A stretch of 64,000 nucleotides of DNA. Origin: an uncultured SAR86 cluster bacterium (GTDB lineage Bacteria; Pseudomonadota; Gammaproteobacteria; Magnimaribacterales; AG-339-G14). This document shows positions 32,740 through 41,527 of the stretch, in pieces. The stretch lies in NCBI GenBank assembly GCA_902578495.1, contig CACHCY010000001.1:1-64000 (forward strand), read 5' to 3'. The notes beneath the pieces are model-generated. The model was not told the DNA's origin, did not search any database, and worked only from the letters and a program-made list of their open reading frames with translations. The position numbers were made by a program, and so were the translations under genes. How positions within the stretch are numbered: the stretch's first letter is position 1; the number at the start of each line of letters is the position of its first letter.

Positions 32740-32881
32740 AAGAGCTCAACAACTAAGCACTGTTTATGTTAAGGAAATAATACAAGTAGATTGAACTAAA
32801 TTAGTGCATTAACATTACTTGAAAATAGGTGTTTTTAAAAGGGATTAAAGGCTTTGCCTTATAATTGATCAATGTATTTAG
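32740..32881 (-). promoter_or_regulatory. glnK upstream region with an NtrC-box-like inverted repeat
   Basis: 142 nt between glnK and tRNA-Glu. TGAACTAA-A-TTAGTGCA at 32792-32808 is a near-perfect 17-bp inverted repeat (7 of 8 arm bases) resembling the NtrC site TGCAC-N5-GTGCA. A TATTAT sequence nearer the gene (about 32775-32780) may be a -10 element. I did not find a GG-N10-GC sigma-54 core, so classic NtrC/sigma-54 control is not shown. Confidence 0.4.
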
Positions 32882-32956
32882 TGGCGTCCCCTAGGGGATT
32901 CGAACCCCTGTTGCCGAGATGAAAACCCGGTGTCCTAACCACTAGACGAAGGGGAC
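32882..32956 (-). tRNA. tRNA-Glu (UUC)
   Basis: 75 nt with encoded CCA. The acceptor GTCCCC pairs with GGGGAC; the anticodon loop TTTTCAT in a C-G-rich stem gives TTC; the T arm is CAGGGG-TTCGAAT-CCCCT. Closely matches the E. coli tRNA-Glu layout. Confidence 0.97.
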
Positions 32957-32983
32957 TTAACAGGTGAGCGATTTTAACACGCT

Positions 32984-33709
32984 TTAGTTATTTGTTAAGC
33001 GATCTTCAAGCTTAGTCAAAATTCCTCTAAGGATACCTATTTCAAGTTTATCTAGTTGCATTCTCTTTATTAATCTAGTTAATCTAGCAGGAACTTGTTT
33101 TGGATTTTGGTGATCATAAAAATCTAACAATTCTAGAACTATCTCAATATGTTCCATCAACTTTTCTTTTTGCATACTCGTAGCTAATTCAACCTCCCTT
33201 ACTTGGATGGAGAGATCTGATAGAGATTCTTTGTGTATTTCATGAGCAACTATTTGAACTGCATGAGACAAATTTAATGAGCTATCCTTCGTGGTAGGAA
33301 TCTGAAGATGAAAATCACATTTCCCTAGATCTTCATTGTCTAATCCAAAAGCTTCGTTGCCAAAAACTATCGATACTTTTTCTTTTCTAGCTAAAGTTTC
33401 ATTAATTACTTTTCCTAAGTCATTTATCTCCATCATTGGCCATGGCATGGAACGTGATCGTGCACTTGTTCCAATCACTAAGTTGGATGTATTTATTGCC
33501 TCATTTAAATTTTCATGAATCTTTGCTTTATCTAAAACTTTTTTTCCTGATTTGGCTCTTGCCTCAGATTCTTTGCTTGGAAACTCCTTAGGATTTACTA
33601 ATGATAAGTTAAGGATTCCCATCGAGTTCATTGCTCTAGCGCATGCCCCTATGTTTCCAGGATGAGAAGTATCTACGAGAACAAAATTTAAATTTTGAAA
33701 TATTTTCAT
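32984..33709 (-). CDS. trmJ: tRNA (cytidine/uridine-2'-O-)-methyltransferase
   Basis: 241 residues, SPOUT-class. NFVLVDTSHPGNIGACARAMNSMG opens the protein with the conserved N-G-A-A/R run; VSIVFGNEAFGLDNEDLGKCD and IPTTKDSSLNLSHAVQIVAHEI form the trefoil-knot SAM site. It methylates position 32 of tRNA. It is transcribed alone, divergent from suhB across 56 nt, an arrangement seen in other gammaproteobacteria where trmJ and suhB are neighbours. Confidence 0.93.
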   Translation of the reverse strand: MKIFQNLNFVLVDTSHPGNIGACARAMNSMGILNLSLVNPKEFPSKESEARAKSGKKVLDKAKIHENLNEAINTSNLVIGTSARSRSMPWPMMEINDLGKVINETLARKEKVSIVFGNEAFGLDNEDLGKCDFHLQIPTTKDSSLNLSHAVQIVAHEIHKESLSDLSIQVREVELATSMQKEKLMEHIEIVLELLDFYDHQNPKQVPARLTRLIKRMQLDKLEIGILRGILTKLEDRLTNN

Positions 33710-33765
33710 AATAAATTTACCAATCTAATTATGATTCATCATCGTCTGTTACACTAGCACCCCTT

Positions 33766-34557
33766 ATGGAGCCAAAAGTAAACATCGCAATCAAAGCAGC
33801 CCGTCTTGCTGCTAAGGAAATACACTACTTTTATAAAAGAAGAGAAAAACTGACTATATCCGAGAAAGCTCCAGTTGATTTTGTGACTCAAGTCGATAAG
33901 AAAGTTGAAACAATACTTGTGGATTCAATAAGGGAATCATTCCCTGATCATTCTTTTCAGGGCGAAGAACTGGGGTTTGTTGGAAATCCTAAGGCTGAGT
34001 GTAAGTGGATAATTGATCCGCTTGATGGAACCACAAACTTCATTCATGGATTTCCATATTTTTCTATTTCTATCGCTTGTTATATAAATGGAAAACCTGA
34101 ACATGCAATTATCGTAGATGTTTCTAGAAATGATGAGTTCACTGCTAGTAAAGGCAAAGGAGCTTATCTCAATCAAACAAGAATAAGGGTAAGTAAAATT
34201 AAAAGCTTAAGAGGATCCCTTCTCTCTTCGTCATCTCATTTAGACGAAGATAACGAGCCTAAATTGGATCAATTGATGGCAATGAGGAATTTATATTCAA
34301 ACGGTTTAACTATCAGGCGAACTGGATCTACAGCTCTCGACCTTGCTTACGTAGCAGCTGGGTATCTAGATGGTTTTTGGGGTTATGGTTTGAAGCAGTG
34401 GGATGTTGCTGCTGGAATATTGCTAGTCAAAGAAGCAGGAGGACTTGTCAGTGATCTTTTGGGAAACCCTGATCCCTATGACAGCCATCATTTAATTGCC
34501 TGCAGTCCTAAATGCATGCCTCAAATGATCAAGGCTTTCAGAGACGCAACCTCTTAA
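33766..34557 (+). CDS. suhB: Inositol-1-monophosphatase family
   Basis: 263 residues. The Li-sensitive phosphatase motifs are WIIDPLDGTTNFIHGFPYFSISIA and QWDVAAGILLVKEAGG; DFVTQVDKKVE and GEE supply other metal ligands. It dephosphorylates inositol phosphate; in E. coli SuhB also joins rRNA antitermination complexes. Divergent from trmJ, and its tail overlaps convergent secF by 4 nt. Confidence 0.93.
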   Translation: MEPKVNIAIKAARLAAKEIHYFYKRREKLTISEKAPVDFVTQVDKKVETILVDSIRESFPDHSFQGEELGFVGNPKAECKWIIDPLDGTTNFIHGFPYFSISIACYINGKPEHAIIVDVSRNDEFTASKGKGAYLNQTRIRVSKIKSLRGSLLSSSSHLDEDNEPKLDQLMAMRNLYSNGLTIRRTGSTALDLAYVAAGYLDGFWGYGLKQWDVAAGILLVKEAGGLVSDLLGNPDPYDSHHLIACSPKCMPQMIKAFRDATS

Positions 34558-35465
34558 GGCATTCCATCATCAAAACTGTCTTTAGTTCTTTCTGCAAGAT
34601 CATCAGCAGTAATGTTCATTGACAGCAAAACATTTGTTAGAACATAGATAGACGAATAAGTTCCTACAACCACCCCAATCGATAAGGCGATCGCAAAATT
34701 TCTAATAATCTCTCCGCCTAAGAATAAGAGTGAAAAAAGGACTAACAATGTTGTCAGTGACGTGATTAAAGTTCTGCCTAAAGTATTGTTGAGAGATCTG
34801 TTAATTACTTGTTCGCTATTTAGCTTTCTCTTGGCTCTAAAATTTTCTCTGATCCTATCGGATACGACAATTGTATCGTTTAAAGAATATCCAATAACCG
34901 CCATCAATGCTGCTAAAACAGAAAGATCAAATTCCAATCTAAGTATCGAGAATATACCCAAAACGATCAACACATCATGAAAAAGAGCAACTACGGCTCC
35001 TATTGCAAATTTATATTGAAACCTAAACATGATGTATATCATCATTACTAAAAGGGCTGCTAAAAGACCCAAGCCTCCCTGATCTCTTAATTCGCCACCA
35101 ACTTGGGGGCCAACAAAGCCTGACCTTCTTAGTTGAAATGAATATTGCTGCTGCAAAGAATCAATAACAATATTCGCATTTTCAATATTTTCTGAACTTG
35201 GAATTTTAATAAGTAAATCTTTATCAGAACCAAAAGCTTGAACTAGTGCATCTATTTGTTTCCCCTCAAGATAAGTTCTGATCTCCTCAGGATCAACAGT
35301 TTCAGAGAATCCTACTTCTACAAGCGTTCCTCCGGTGAAATCTAAACCTAGTTGCAGTTGTTGAATAGAAATCGTAGTAAGAGATACCAAAATAAAAGAA
35401 ACCGACGCAATCAGTGCAATGAATCTGAATCTTAGAAAATCTAGATTAAAGTTCATTAGATCCAA
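34554..35465 (-). CDS. secF: Protein translocase subunit SecF
   Basis: 303 residues with six membrane segments. Early DFTGGTLVEVGF is the SecF signature, and the last part has AALMAVIGYSLNDTIVVSDRIREN, the RND-like channel motif. With SecD and YajC it uses proton motive force to help export through SecYEG. Overlaps the end of secD by 10 nt. Confidence 0.96.
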   Translation of the reverse strand: MDLMNFNLDFLRFRFIALIASVSFILVSLTTISIQQLQLGLDFTGGTLVEVGFSETVDPEEIRTYLEGKQIDALVQAFGSDKDLLIKIPSSENIENANIVIDSLQQQYSFQLRRSGFVGPQVGGELRDQGGLGLLAALLVMMIYIMFRFQYKFAIGAVVALFHDVLIVLGIFSILRLEFDLSVLAALMAVIGYSLNDTIVVSDRIRENFRAKRKLNSEQVINRSLNNTLGRTLITSLTTLLVLFSLLFLGGEIIRNFAIALSIGVVVGTYSSIYVLTNVLLSMNITADDLAERTKDSFDDGMP

Positions 35466-37285
35466 AGCCTCCTTACGTTATTTTTTCGATATATCAATGA
35501 AACCATAGCTCTCGTTCCTAAAATTGATGTGAACATCGAGGTAACTATTCCAATACTTAAAGTGATAGCAAAGCCTTTTATAGGACCTGTGCCAATAGCA
35601 TAGAGAATAACCGCAACTATTAAAGTAGTGATATTTGCATCAAGAATGGTAACGAAAGCTCTGTCGTAGCCAGCAATAATTGCATCTGTAGCTCTTGAGT
35701 TACTTTTAAGCTCTTCTCGAATCCTTGAAAAAATTAATACGTTGGCATCGACTGCCATACCAACGGTTAAAACAATTCCTGCAATACCCGGCAAGGTTAG
35801 AGTAGCAGATAAAATTGACATGATTGCTGTAATGAGAATTAGGTTAAAAATTACTGCTATGTTGGCAAATAGGCCAAAGATTTTGTAATAAACGACCATG
35901 AATATCAAAACTAAAAAGAGCCCCAATATTAAAGACTGAACTCCCAATCGAATATTTTCAGCTCCGAGACTTGGGCCTACTGTGCTTTCCTCAACAAACT
36001 CCATTGGAGCTGCTAAAGCACCTGCACGCAGCAATAGAGCCAATTCGGATGCCTCATTAGGTGAATCAAGTCCAGTGATCCTGAATCTATTAGGTAGTGC
36101 TGATTGAATTGTTGCCAGACTTATTACCCTCTTAGTGATTACTGGCTCAATGATCAAATCTAAAGTTCCGTTAGGAAGAACAACTTCTTTAGCTGCTGAC
36201 TTTCTTTCAATAAAAAGAACAGCCATTTTTCTGCCGACATTATTTCTTGTCGACCTATGCATTTTGGCTCCTCCCTCTCCATCTAAAGTAATGTTAACTT
36301 GTGGAAATCCACTTTCATCATATCCAACATTTGCATCTGCTACCTTGTCTCCTGAAATGATAATATTTTTTTCGAGATCAACACTAACTCCCCTGAAGTC
36401 AAAGGGTTCTTTTCTTGATCTAAGCGTGCGATTATTTGCTTCGAGTCTGAATTCTAAGTTAGCAGTTTTACCAATTATTTTTTTAGCCTCAGCAGTATCT
36501 TGTATTCCAGGTAATTGAACAGAAATTCTTTTGGCCCCTTCCCTTTGAACCACAGGTTCAGATACGCCTAACTCATTAACTCTATTTCTGAGAGTAGTTA
36601 AATTTTGCTGAACTGCATAATCTTGTATTGATGTAATGCCTTCTCTAGAAAATTTTATTTTAAATGATTCAGATTCCTCGATGATTTCAAAGTCTGTTAA
36701 GAAGCCTCTGAGAAATGACAAAGAGTCTGATTTATCTTCATCAGTTGCGAAAAGAAAAGTAACTGATTCTTTATCGCTTTCTATGGATCTGAACTTTAAA
36801 GATCCCTCTCTGAGTCTTCTTTTAAAATCTTCTGCATTAGCTTCAAGCCTTGTTTCGATAAGCGAGTCAGTATCTACCTCTAATAAAAAGTAGATTCCTC
36901 CTCTTAAATCTAAACCAAGCTTTAAAGGAGAAGCATTAAGATTTTGGAGCCAATCGGGCGTTGAGTAAGCTAAGTTTAAAGCAACAACATAATCTGGCCC
37001 TAATTCTCGTCGCAATTCATCCTTTAATTTGATTTGTTCATCATATGAATCTGTTCTTAAAAGTAATGATTTTTGATTTATCTCGATATTTTCGTCCGAG
37101 ATGCCTTCATTTCTGGCTATATTTTTAACTGACTGAACTAGACGACTATCAAAAGAATCGCCAGCACTTTGGAGGGAAACCTGGACAGCTGGATCAGGCG
37201 GGCTCAGATTAGGCAAAGCATAAATAATTCCAAATAAGAACACACCCAAAACAAGGATGTATTTCCATAAAGAGAAATTGTTCAA
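35456..37285 (-). CDS. secD: Protein translocase subunit SecD
   Basis: 609 residues, close to the usual 615. One N-terminal helix, a large periplasmic P1 region (LGLDLRGGIYFLLEVD near residue 118), then five helices with the GMAVDANVLIFSRIREE motif that forms the proton path. It starts 2 nt after yajC and overlaps secF by 10 nt, the standard yajC-secD-secF order. Tgt and QueA, usual upstream partners, are missing here; a tRNA-Leu gene lies there instead. Confidence 0.96.
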   Translation of the reverse strand: MNNFSLWKYILVLGVFLFGIIYALPNLSPPDPAVQVSLQSAGDSFDSRLVQSVKNIARNEGISDENIEINQKSLLLRTDSYDEQIKLKDELRRELGPDYVVALNLAYSTPDWLQNLNASPLKLGLDLRGGIYFLLEVDTDSLIETRLEANAEDFKRRLREGSLKFRSIESDKESVTFLFATDEDKSDSLSFLRGFLTDFEIIEESESFKIKFSREGITSIQDYAVQQNLTTLRNRVNELGVSEPVVQREGAKRISVQLPGIQDTAEAKKIIGKTANLEFRLEANNRTLRSRKEPFDFRGVSVDLEKNIIISGDKVADANVGYDESGFPQVNITLDGEGGAKMHRSTRNNVGRKMAVLFIERKSAAKEVVLPNGTLDLIIEPVITKRVISLATIQSALPNRFRITGLDSPNEASELALLLRAGALAAPMEFVEESTVGPSLGAENIRLGVQSLILGLFLVLIFMVVYYKIFGLFANIAVIFNLILITAIMSILSATLTLPGIAGIVLTVGMAVDANVLIFSRIREELKSNSRATDAIIAGYDRAFVTILDANITTLIVAVILYAIGTGPIKGFAITLSIGIVTSMFTSILGTRAMVSLIYRKNNVRRLWI

Positions 37286-37287
37286 TT

Positions 37288-37608
37288 TTATTCAAATAAT
37301 GATTTTACGGTTCCTTTTGGAAGAACGCTGTTGATCTGCTGACGTTGTAAAACTATTTCTTGATTATTTCCAGTTCTGGCAGTCACATATGCATCTGAAA
37401 GTTTAACTAGAGTGCATACTATGCCTCCGGAGGTGATAACTTCGTCTCCAATTTCTAAGTTATTTACTAACTCTTGATGAGCCTTGAGCCTTTTATTTTG
37501 TGGTCTGATTAGCAAAAAATAGAGCAACAATATAAACCCAAAAATCATTATGAGTTGGGTTCCAAAAAAACCTGATGTTTGGGCAGTTAATATTTCTACT
37601 TCTTTCAT
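37288..37608 (-). CDS. yajC: Preprotein translocase subunit YajC
   Basis: 106 residues with a single hydrophobic helix (LIMIFGFILLLYFLLIRPQNKR, about 18-38) and a C-terminal soluble domain with GDEVITSGGIVCTLVKL. Small partner of SecDF. It begins just after the tRNA-Leu gene on the same strand (14 nt between), so it may be transcribed through that tRNA or from a promoter within it. Confidence 0.94.
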   Translation of the reverse strand: MKEVEILTAQTSGFFGTQLIMIFGFILLLYFLLIRPQNKRLKAHQELVNNLEIGDEVITSGGIVCTLVKLSDAYVTARTGNNQEIVLQRQQINSVLPKGTVKSLFE

Positions 37609-37621
37609 AATTCCTCACTTT

Positions 37622-37708
37622 TGGTGCCGGAGGAGAGACTCGAACTCTCACGCCTTGTGGGCACTCGATTTTGAATCGAGCGCGTCTACCAATTCCGCCA
37701 CTCCGGCA
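37622..37708 (-). tRNA. tRNA-Leu (CAA)
   Basis: 87 nt with encoded CCA and the long variable arm of leucine tRNAs. The acceptor TGCCGGAG pairs with CTCCGGCA; the anticodon stem CTCGA/TCGAG encloses TTCAAAA, anticodon CAA; the T arm is GAGAG-TTCGAGT-CTCTC. Reads UUG codons. Confidence 0.97.
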
Positions 37709-37760
37709 AATCATGTAAAATTCGATCGAAATCTGAAATTTACTTAGCGGATTCTATCTA

Positions 37761-40199
37761 ATGGCGAATATTAACATCTTTAATGGATTTCTTAAGGCAT
37801 TCATTCGCGCTGAAGCTGAATTTGAAAATGACAATATCCCTGAATTACTCAAGGGTGAGTTTATTTTTGCTCTATCTAATGACTCCTCTACTAATCTTGC
37901 GGCAGTAGATAAGATCTGCAAAAAAATGGGCTTTATAAGACCCAGTAATAGAAGAGCAATTTCTCCAATCAATAGAAACTATTTTCAATTGAGAGAACCT
38001 AAACAACTTCTTCCCTGGGCCAGATCAAAAAGAAAACACTCTAATGACCTCTATGAAATAAGCAGATATCCAGATATTTCTAAAAAATTAAAAATAATAC
38101 CGGTAGATGTTTACTGGGGAAAAGGTGCTGAAAGCCAAGACAACCTTATGAAAAAATTATTTTCTGAATCTTGGGAAGGAACATCAATTATTAAAAGATA
38201 CCTTCGATTACTTATCAACGGCAGACAAGTAAAAGTTAGATTTTTAAATACATTGGAGATGGAAGATATTTTCGAAGATAGAGAATCTCCAGAAAAAATT
38301 CTTCTTAAGACAGAAAGGCTGTTGCGAGGTCGTTTCAGAAAAAATAAACAAGCTATTCTCGGATTGGATGTTTCTCACAGAAGAAATTGGATTAAAACTT
38401 TAGTGAATTCAAAAGAAATTAATAAATACATTGGATCCGAGGCTGGAAGCAATAAGAGAAAAGCCATGCTTCTCAATAGAAGAGCAATAAAATATGCAGA
38501 AGAGATTTGCTCAGACGTGTCCTATACAGTGGTTGGTTCATTATACGATGCAGCTTTATCCTGGTTTTGGAATAATAGATATGAGGAGCTAAAGTTTATA
38601 GGGCTAGAAAAAGTTAAAAATCTTGCTGTCGATAATTCCTTAATTTTTACTCCCTGCCATAGAAGTCATGTTGATTATCTAGCACTTTCTTACATCCTTT
38701 ATAAAAATGACTTAATGCTGCCTCAAATAGCGGCTGGTATAAATTTAAATTTACCTATTCTCGGCAGAATTCTCAGAAACGGCGGTGCTTTTTTCATGAG
38801 AAGATCTTTTAGTGAGAATAGACTTTATTCAATTGTATTTTTTGAACATCTAAAAAAACTTTTAATCAGAGGTAATTCAATCGAGTTTTTTCCTGAAGGT
38901 GCCAGAAGCAGATCAGGCAAGCTTCTTCCACCAAGACCTGGCCTTCTTTCCATGTTGATAAGATCATTTAAGAGCAGAACAGAAAAACCTGTGAAATTTA
39001 TACCGGTAAGTATTAATTACGAGAAAGTTCTTGAGGGAAATTCATATTTATCTGAACTCATGGGCGGGAAAAAACGAAAAGAGAGAATTTCAGATATCTT
39101 TAGAGTCGCCAGTGATTTTAGAGGTTTTCTAGGTAATGCCTATTTGCAATTTGGGGATCCAATTGATTTAAAAGATTTCCTTGATGCCCAAAACCCAGAT
39201 TGGGAAACTAATGATTCACAAACTGATGAATCATCTTCTGACGATAATGCTTGGCTATTTAATGCAACGCCAAAATTAGGTGAGAAAATCATGATGAACA
39301 TAAACGAAAGTACTGTAGTAACCTCTTCAAGTCTGGTTGCAGCAGCCCTTTTAAATTCAAATAATCATAGTCTTCCAAAAGATAAACTTGAGAGTCGAAT
39401 AGATCTATATATTTCTCTTATGAATTCATCGCGATATTCCAATAAAACAATCCTCCCGAGTCAATCAAGCAAAAAATTACTTGAACAAGTTAATGCGTTA
39501 AAACTAATTCCGAAACTAGAGGATGGCGAGAAGTCCCTTGTTAAATTAGATAGAGCACAAGGAGCAATGATGAGTTTCTACAGAAATACCATTCTCCATT
39601 TGTTGGCATTAGAATCTTTTATTTGCGGCATTTTTCAGGCTAGAGAAGAAGTTTCGAAGAATGAAATCATAGAGATCATAGAAATGCTCTATCCGTATTT
39701 GAAGGGAGAGCTATTTTTAAAATGGAATAACGAGGAACTAAAACATGAGATTGATAAGCGGTTAGATGCTTTAGTAGCACTAAAATTATTGTCTAATGAT
39801 AGAGATTTATACAAGAGACCTTCTTTTGATTCGCCTCATTATTTGGAAACAAAATCTCTTGGAAGAATGATCCAGCCAACAATAGATAGGTTTTATATTC
39901 TTATGTTGCAGCTATGGAAAAATCAAAGCGATCATATTTCCAAGAATCAATTGGAAATATCTTGTAAAGAAATAGCAACTAGTCTTCAAGCTAAGTATGA
40001 CTGGATGGCGCCAGAATTTTCAGATAGATGGACTTTCATGCAATTCTTGTCAAAGCTGATAGAACAGCGCTTTGTTAAAGAAGATGAGCACGGACTAATT
40101 TACGCATCAAGAATTACGAAAAAAATGCAAGTTGCTGCCTCTAAATTCATAATGCCTGATTGGCGCGAGGAGTTGAATCAAACTTCCTATAAGTCTTGA
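37761..40199 (+). CDS. plsB: Glycerol-3-phosphate 1-O-acyltransferase
   Basis: 812 residues, matching PlsB (about 807). The acyltransferase blocks are TPCHRSHVDYLALSY (HxxxxD, near residue 300), GGAFFMRRSF, and EFFPEGARSRSGKLLPPRPG, followed by VSINYEKVLEG. It places the first acyl chain on glycerol-3-phosphate at the inner membrane. The start is 53 nt after the divergent tRNA-Leu. Its stop codon is part of a sigma-32-like promoter for the next gene (hsp20). Confidence 0.96.
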   Translation: MANINIFNGFLKAFIRAEAEFENDNIPELLKGEFIFALSNDSSTNLAAVDKICKKMGFIRPSNRRAISPINRNYFQLREPKQLLPWARSKRKHSNDLYEISRYPDISKKLKIIPVDVYWGKGAESQDNLMKKLFSESWEGTSIIKRYLRLLINGRQVKVRFLNTLEMEDIFEDRESPEKILLKTERLLRGRFRKNKQAILGLDVSHRRNWIKTLVNSKEINKYIGSEAGSNKRKAMLLNRRAIKYAEEICSDVSYTVVGSLYDAALSWFWNNRYEELKFIGLEKVKNLAVDNSLIFTPCHRSHVDYLALSYILYKNDLMLPQIAAGINLNLPILGRILRNGGAFFMRRSFSENRLYSIVFFEHLKKLLIRGNSIEFFPEGARSRSGKLLPPRPGLLSMLIRSFKSRTEKPVKFIPVSINYEKVLEGNSYLSELMGGKKRKERISDIFRVASDFRGFLGNAYLQFGDPIDLKDFLDAQNPDWETNDSQTDESSSDDNAWLFNATPKLGEKIMMNINESTVVTSSSLVAAALLNSNNHSLPKDKLESRIDLYISLMNSSRYSNKTILPSQSSKKLLEQVNALKLIPKLEDGEKSLVKLDRAQGAMMSFYRNTILHLLALESFICGIFQAREEVSKNEIIEIIEMLYPYLKGELFLKWNNEELKHEIDKRLDALVALKLLSNDRDLYKRPSFDSPHYLETKSLGRMIQPTIDRFYILMLQLWKNQSDHISKNQLEISCKEIATSLQAKYDWMAPEFSDRWTFMQFLSKLIEQRFVKEDEHGLIYASRITKKMQVAASKFIMPDWREELNQTSYKS

Positions 40200-40222
40200 A
40201 TTTTCTCATTTAATCCCTAAAT
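40195..40222 (+). promoter_or_regulatory. Sigma-32-like heat-shock promoter of hsp20
   Basis: CTTGAA (40195-40200) overlaps the plsB stop codon and is followed after 14 nt by CCCTAAAT (40215-40222). This fits the heat-shock consensus CTTGAA-N13/14-CCCCATNT well. Transcription would begin about 90 nt before the hsp20 ATG, making room for a long leader. Confidence 0.55.
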
Positions 40223-40312
40223 AAATACTGAGATAGATTGCTTTATGGATCTGTCCCTTGGAGGTGCGCTCATTAGAGGTGCCATTTGAAATTAACTTGC
40301 TTTATTAAGGAG
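40223..40312 (+). ncRNA. ROSE-like RNA thermometer candidate in the hsp20 leader
   Basis: The last hairpin pairs CTTGCT (40296-40301) with AGGAG (40308-40312), the ribosome site, leaving a bulged G in the 5' arm. That is the hallmark ROSE pairing (U-U-G-C-U against the Shine-Dalgarno with a bulged G) known before small heat-shock genes. Upstream is GGA-TCTG-TCC and a direct repeat GAGGTGC (40261 and 40276). Not folded by computer; the first hairpins are not assigned. Confidence 0.5.
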
Positions 40313-40319
40313 TAAAATT

Positions 40320-40781
40320 ATGACTAATAGAAGTTTACTGGATCTTTCCGATCCTTTCTTTTCATCAAGATGGTTGGGTTTTGAAAACCTTTTCGATTCA
40401 CTTAGAACTTTCAGCGAATTACCTGAGACAAGGTCTTCTAGTTATCCTCCCTATAATCTAAGAAGGGAAGGTAATGAGTACACGATTGAAGTTGCTGTTG
40501 CTGGTCTTGGTGATAAAGATATTGAAGTAGAAACTAAAGATAATGTTTTATCCATCAAGCACGATAATCAGAAAAACGATAAAAGTAACGTTGTGCATAG
40601 AGGAATAGCAGCAAGATCTTTCCTGCTTCAATTCACCTTATCTCCTGAGATTCTTGTGAAAGGGGCTGATTTAAATAATGGTCTTTTATCCATTAACATG
40701 GAAAGGATTGTCCCTGAATCAGAGAAACCTAAGAAGATTGAGATAAATTCTGGGAAAGTTATAAACGGCGAAACAGCTTAA
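40320..40781 (+). CDS. Hsp20/alpha-crystallin small heat-shock protein (IbpA-like)
   Basis: 153 residues with the alpha-crystallin domain: YPPYNLRREGNEYTIEVAVAGL starts it and the RSFLLQFTLS and LLSINMERIVPESEKPKKIEI parts close it, including the usual I-x-I/V C-terminal anchor (IEI). The N-terminal Phe-rich arm is typical of oligomeric holdases. It binds denaturing proteins at high temperature. Controlled by the sigma-32-like promoter and, likely, by the ROSE-like leader. Followed by a strong hairpin terminator. Confidence 0.95.
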   Translation: MTNRSLLDLSDPFFSSRWLGFENLFDSLRTFSELPETRSSSYPPYNLRREGNEYTIEVAVAGLGDKDIEVETKDNVLSIKHDNQKNDKSNVVHRGIAARSFLLQFTLSPEILVKGADLNNGLLSINMERIVPESEKPKKIEINSGKVINGETA

Positions 40782-40794
40782 TATTATTTTCTAC

Positions 40795-40828
40795 AAAGAG
40801 GCTGCTGTTGCAGCCTCTTTTATTTTTG
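40795..40828 (+). terminator. Rho-independent terminator after hsp20
   Basis: AAAGAGGCTGC and GCAGCCTCTTT (11 bp) around TGTT, followed by TATTTTT. It overlaps the end of the convergent rsmJ stop codon, so the two genes end back to back. Confidence 0.9.
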
Positions 40829-41527
40829 ATACACGTCAAAGGCAACAGACTTTCCTATAACAGAAAAAGTAATAAATTTTTGAAGGGTTGATTTTTGTTT
40901 TTTGTGTCGTTTATAGATTAATCTCTCTGAACAGCAGTCTAGAAGTTGTTCAATGCAGTCTTGAGGATTTTTATCAGATGCTATTGATCTCAGAAGTTCC
41001 ATGGGTTGTTTAGCAGTTGCTTTTTTTTTGAGATCAAAGACCGGATCAAAGTAAATGACGTCGGGCCTCATTTTTTCTGCTAATTCAAGCGAGTCTCCAT
41101 ACTGGAGATTGATGTTTTTTAATTCAGAGTCTCCTAATTTTGCTAAATCTAGTTCGTTTTTCATGACTTCATACAGCCATGAGATCTTCTCTACTGCAGT
41201 AACTTGGAAACCCATATTAGCAATGTGAACAGAATCATTTAATAAACCGGCCGTAGAGTCAAATACTTGTAAATTTTTATCAAGGGAAAGGAAACATTTT
41301 GAAAAATTGGATTTAAAAATTTTATCAACATTCATAGGCTTGAGATCTAAAGAAAAAAAATGTGATTTTTTTCTTCTGAGATCTTTGAACAGAAATTGTT
41401 CATTTCTTTCAGTAACTAAATATTTCAATTTCGATGAACCTATATCCGATACTGCAGGTATCCGATGCCTAGCAGCAAATTCTCTAAGTTTTAAATTATC
41501 GTCAAGCTTATCAATTACTAAATCCAC
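40820..41527 (-). CDS. rsmJ: 16S rRNA (guanine-1516-N2)-methyltransferase
   Basis: 235 residues. SAM-binding DSTAGLLNDSVHIANMGFQVTAVEK (about residue 90) and the catalytic-type DVIYFDPVFDLKKKA follow the RsmJ/YhiQ pattern. It methylates a guanine in 16S rRNA. Last gene in the leftward housekeeping run; its start overlaps uppP by 10 nt. Confidence 0.88.
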   Translation of the reverse strand: MDLVIDKLDDNLKLREFAARHRIPAVSDIGSSKLKYLVTERNEQFLFKDLRRKKSHFFSLDLKPMNVDKIFKSNFSKCFLSLDKNLQVFDSTAGLLNDSVHIANMGFQVTAVEKISWLYEVMKNELDLAKLGDSELKNINLQYGDSLELAEKMRPDVIYFDPVFDLKKKATAKQPMELLRSIASDKNPQDCIEQLLDCCSERLIYKRHKKQKSTLQKFITFSVIGKSVAFDVYQK

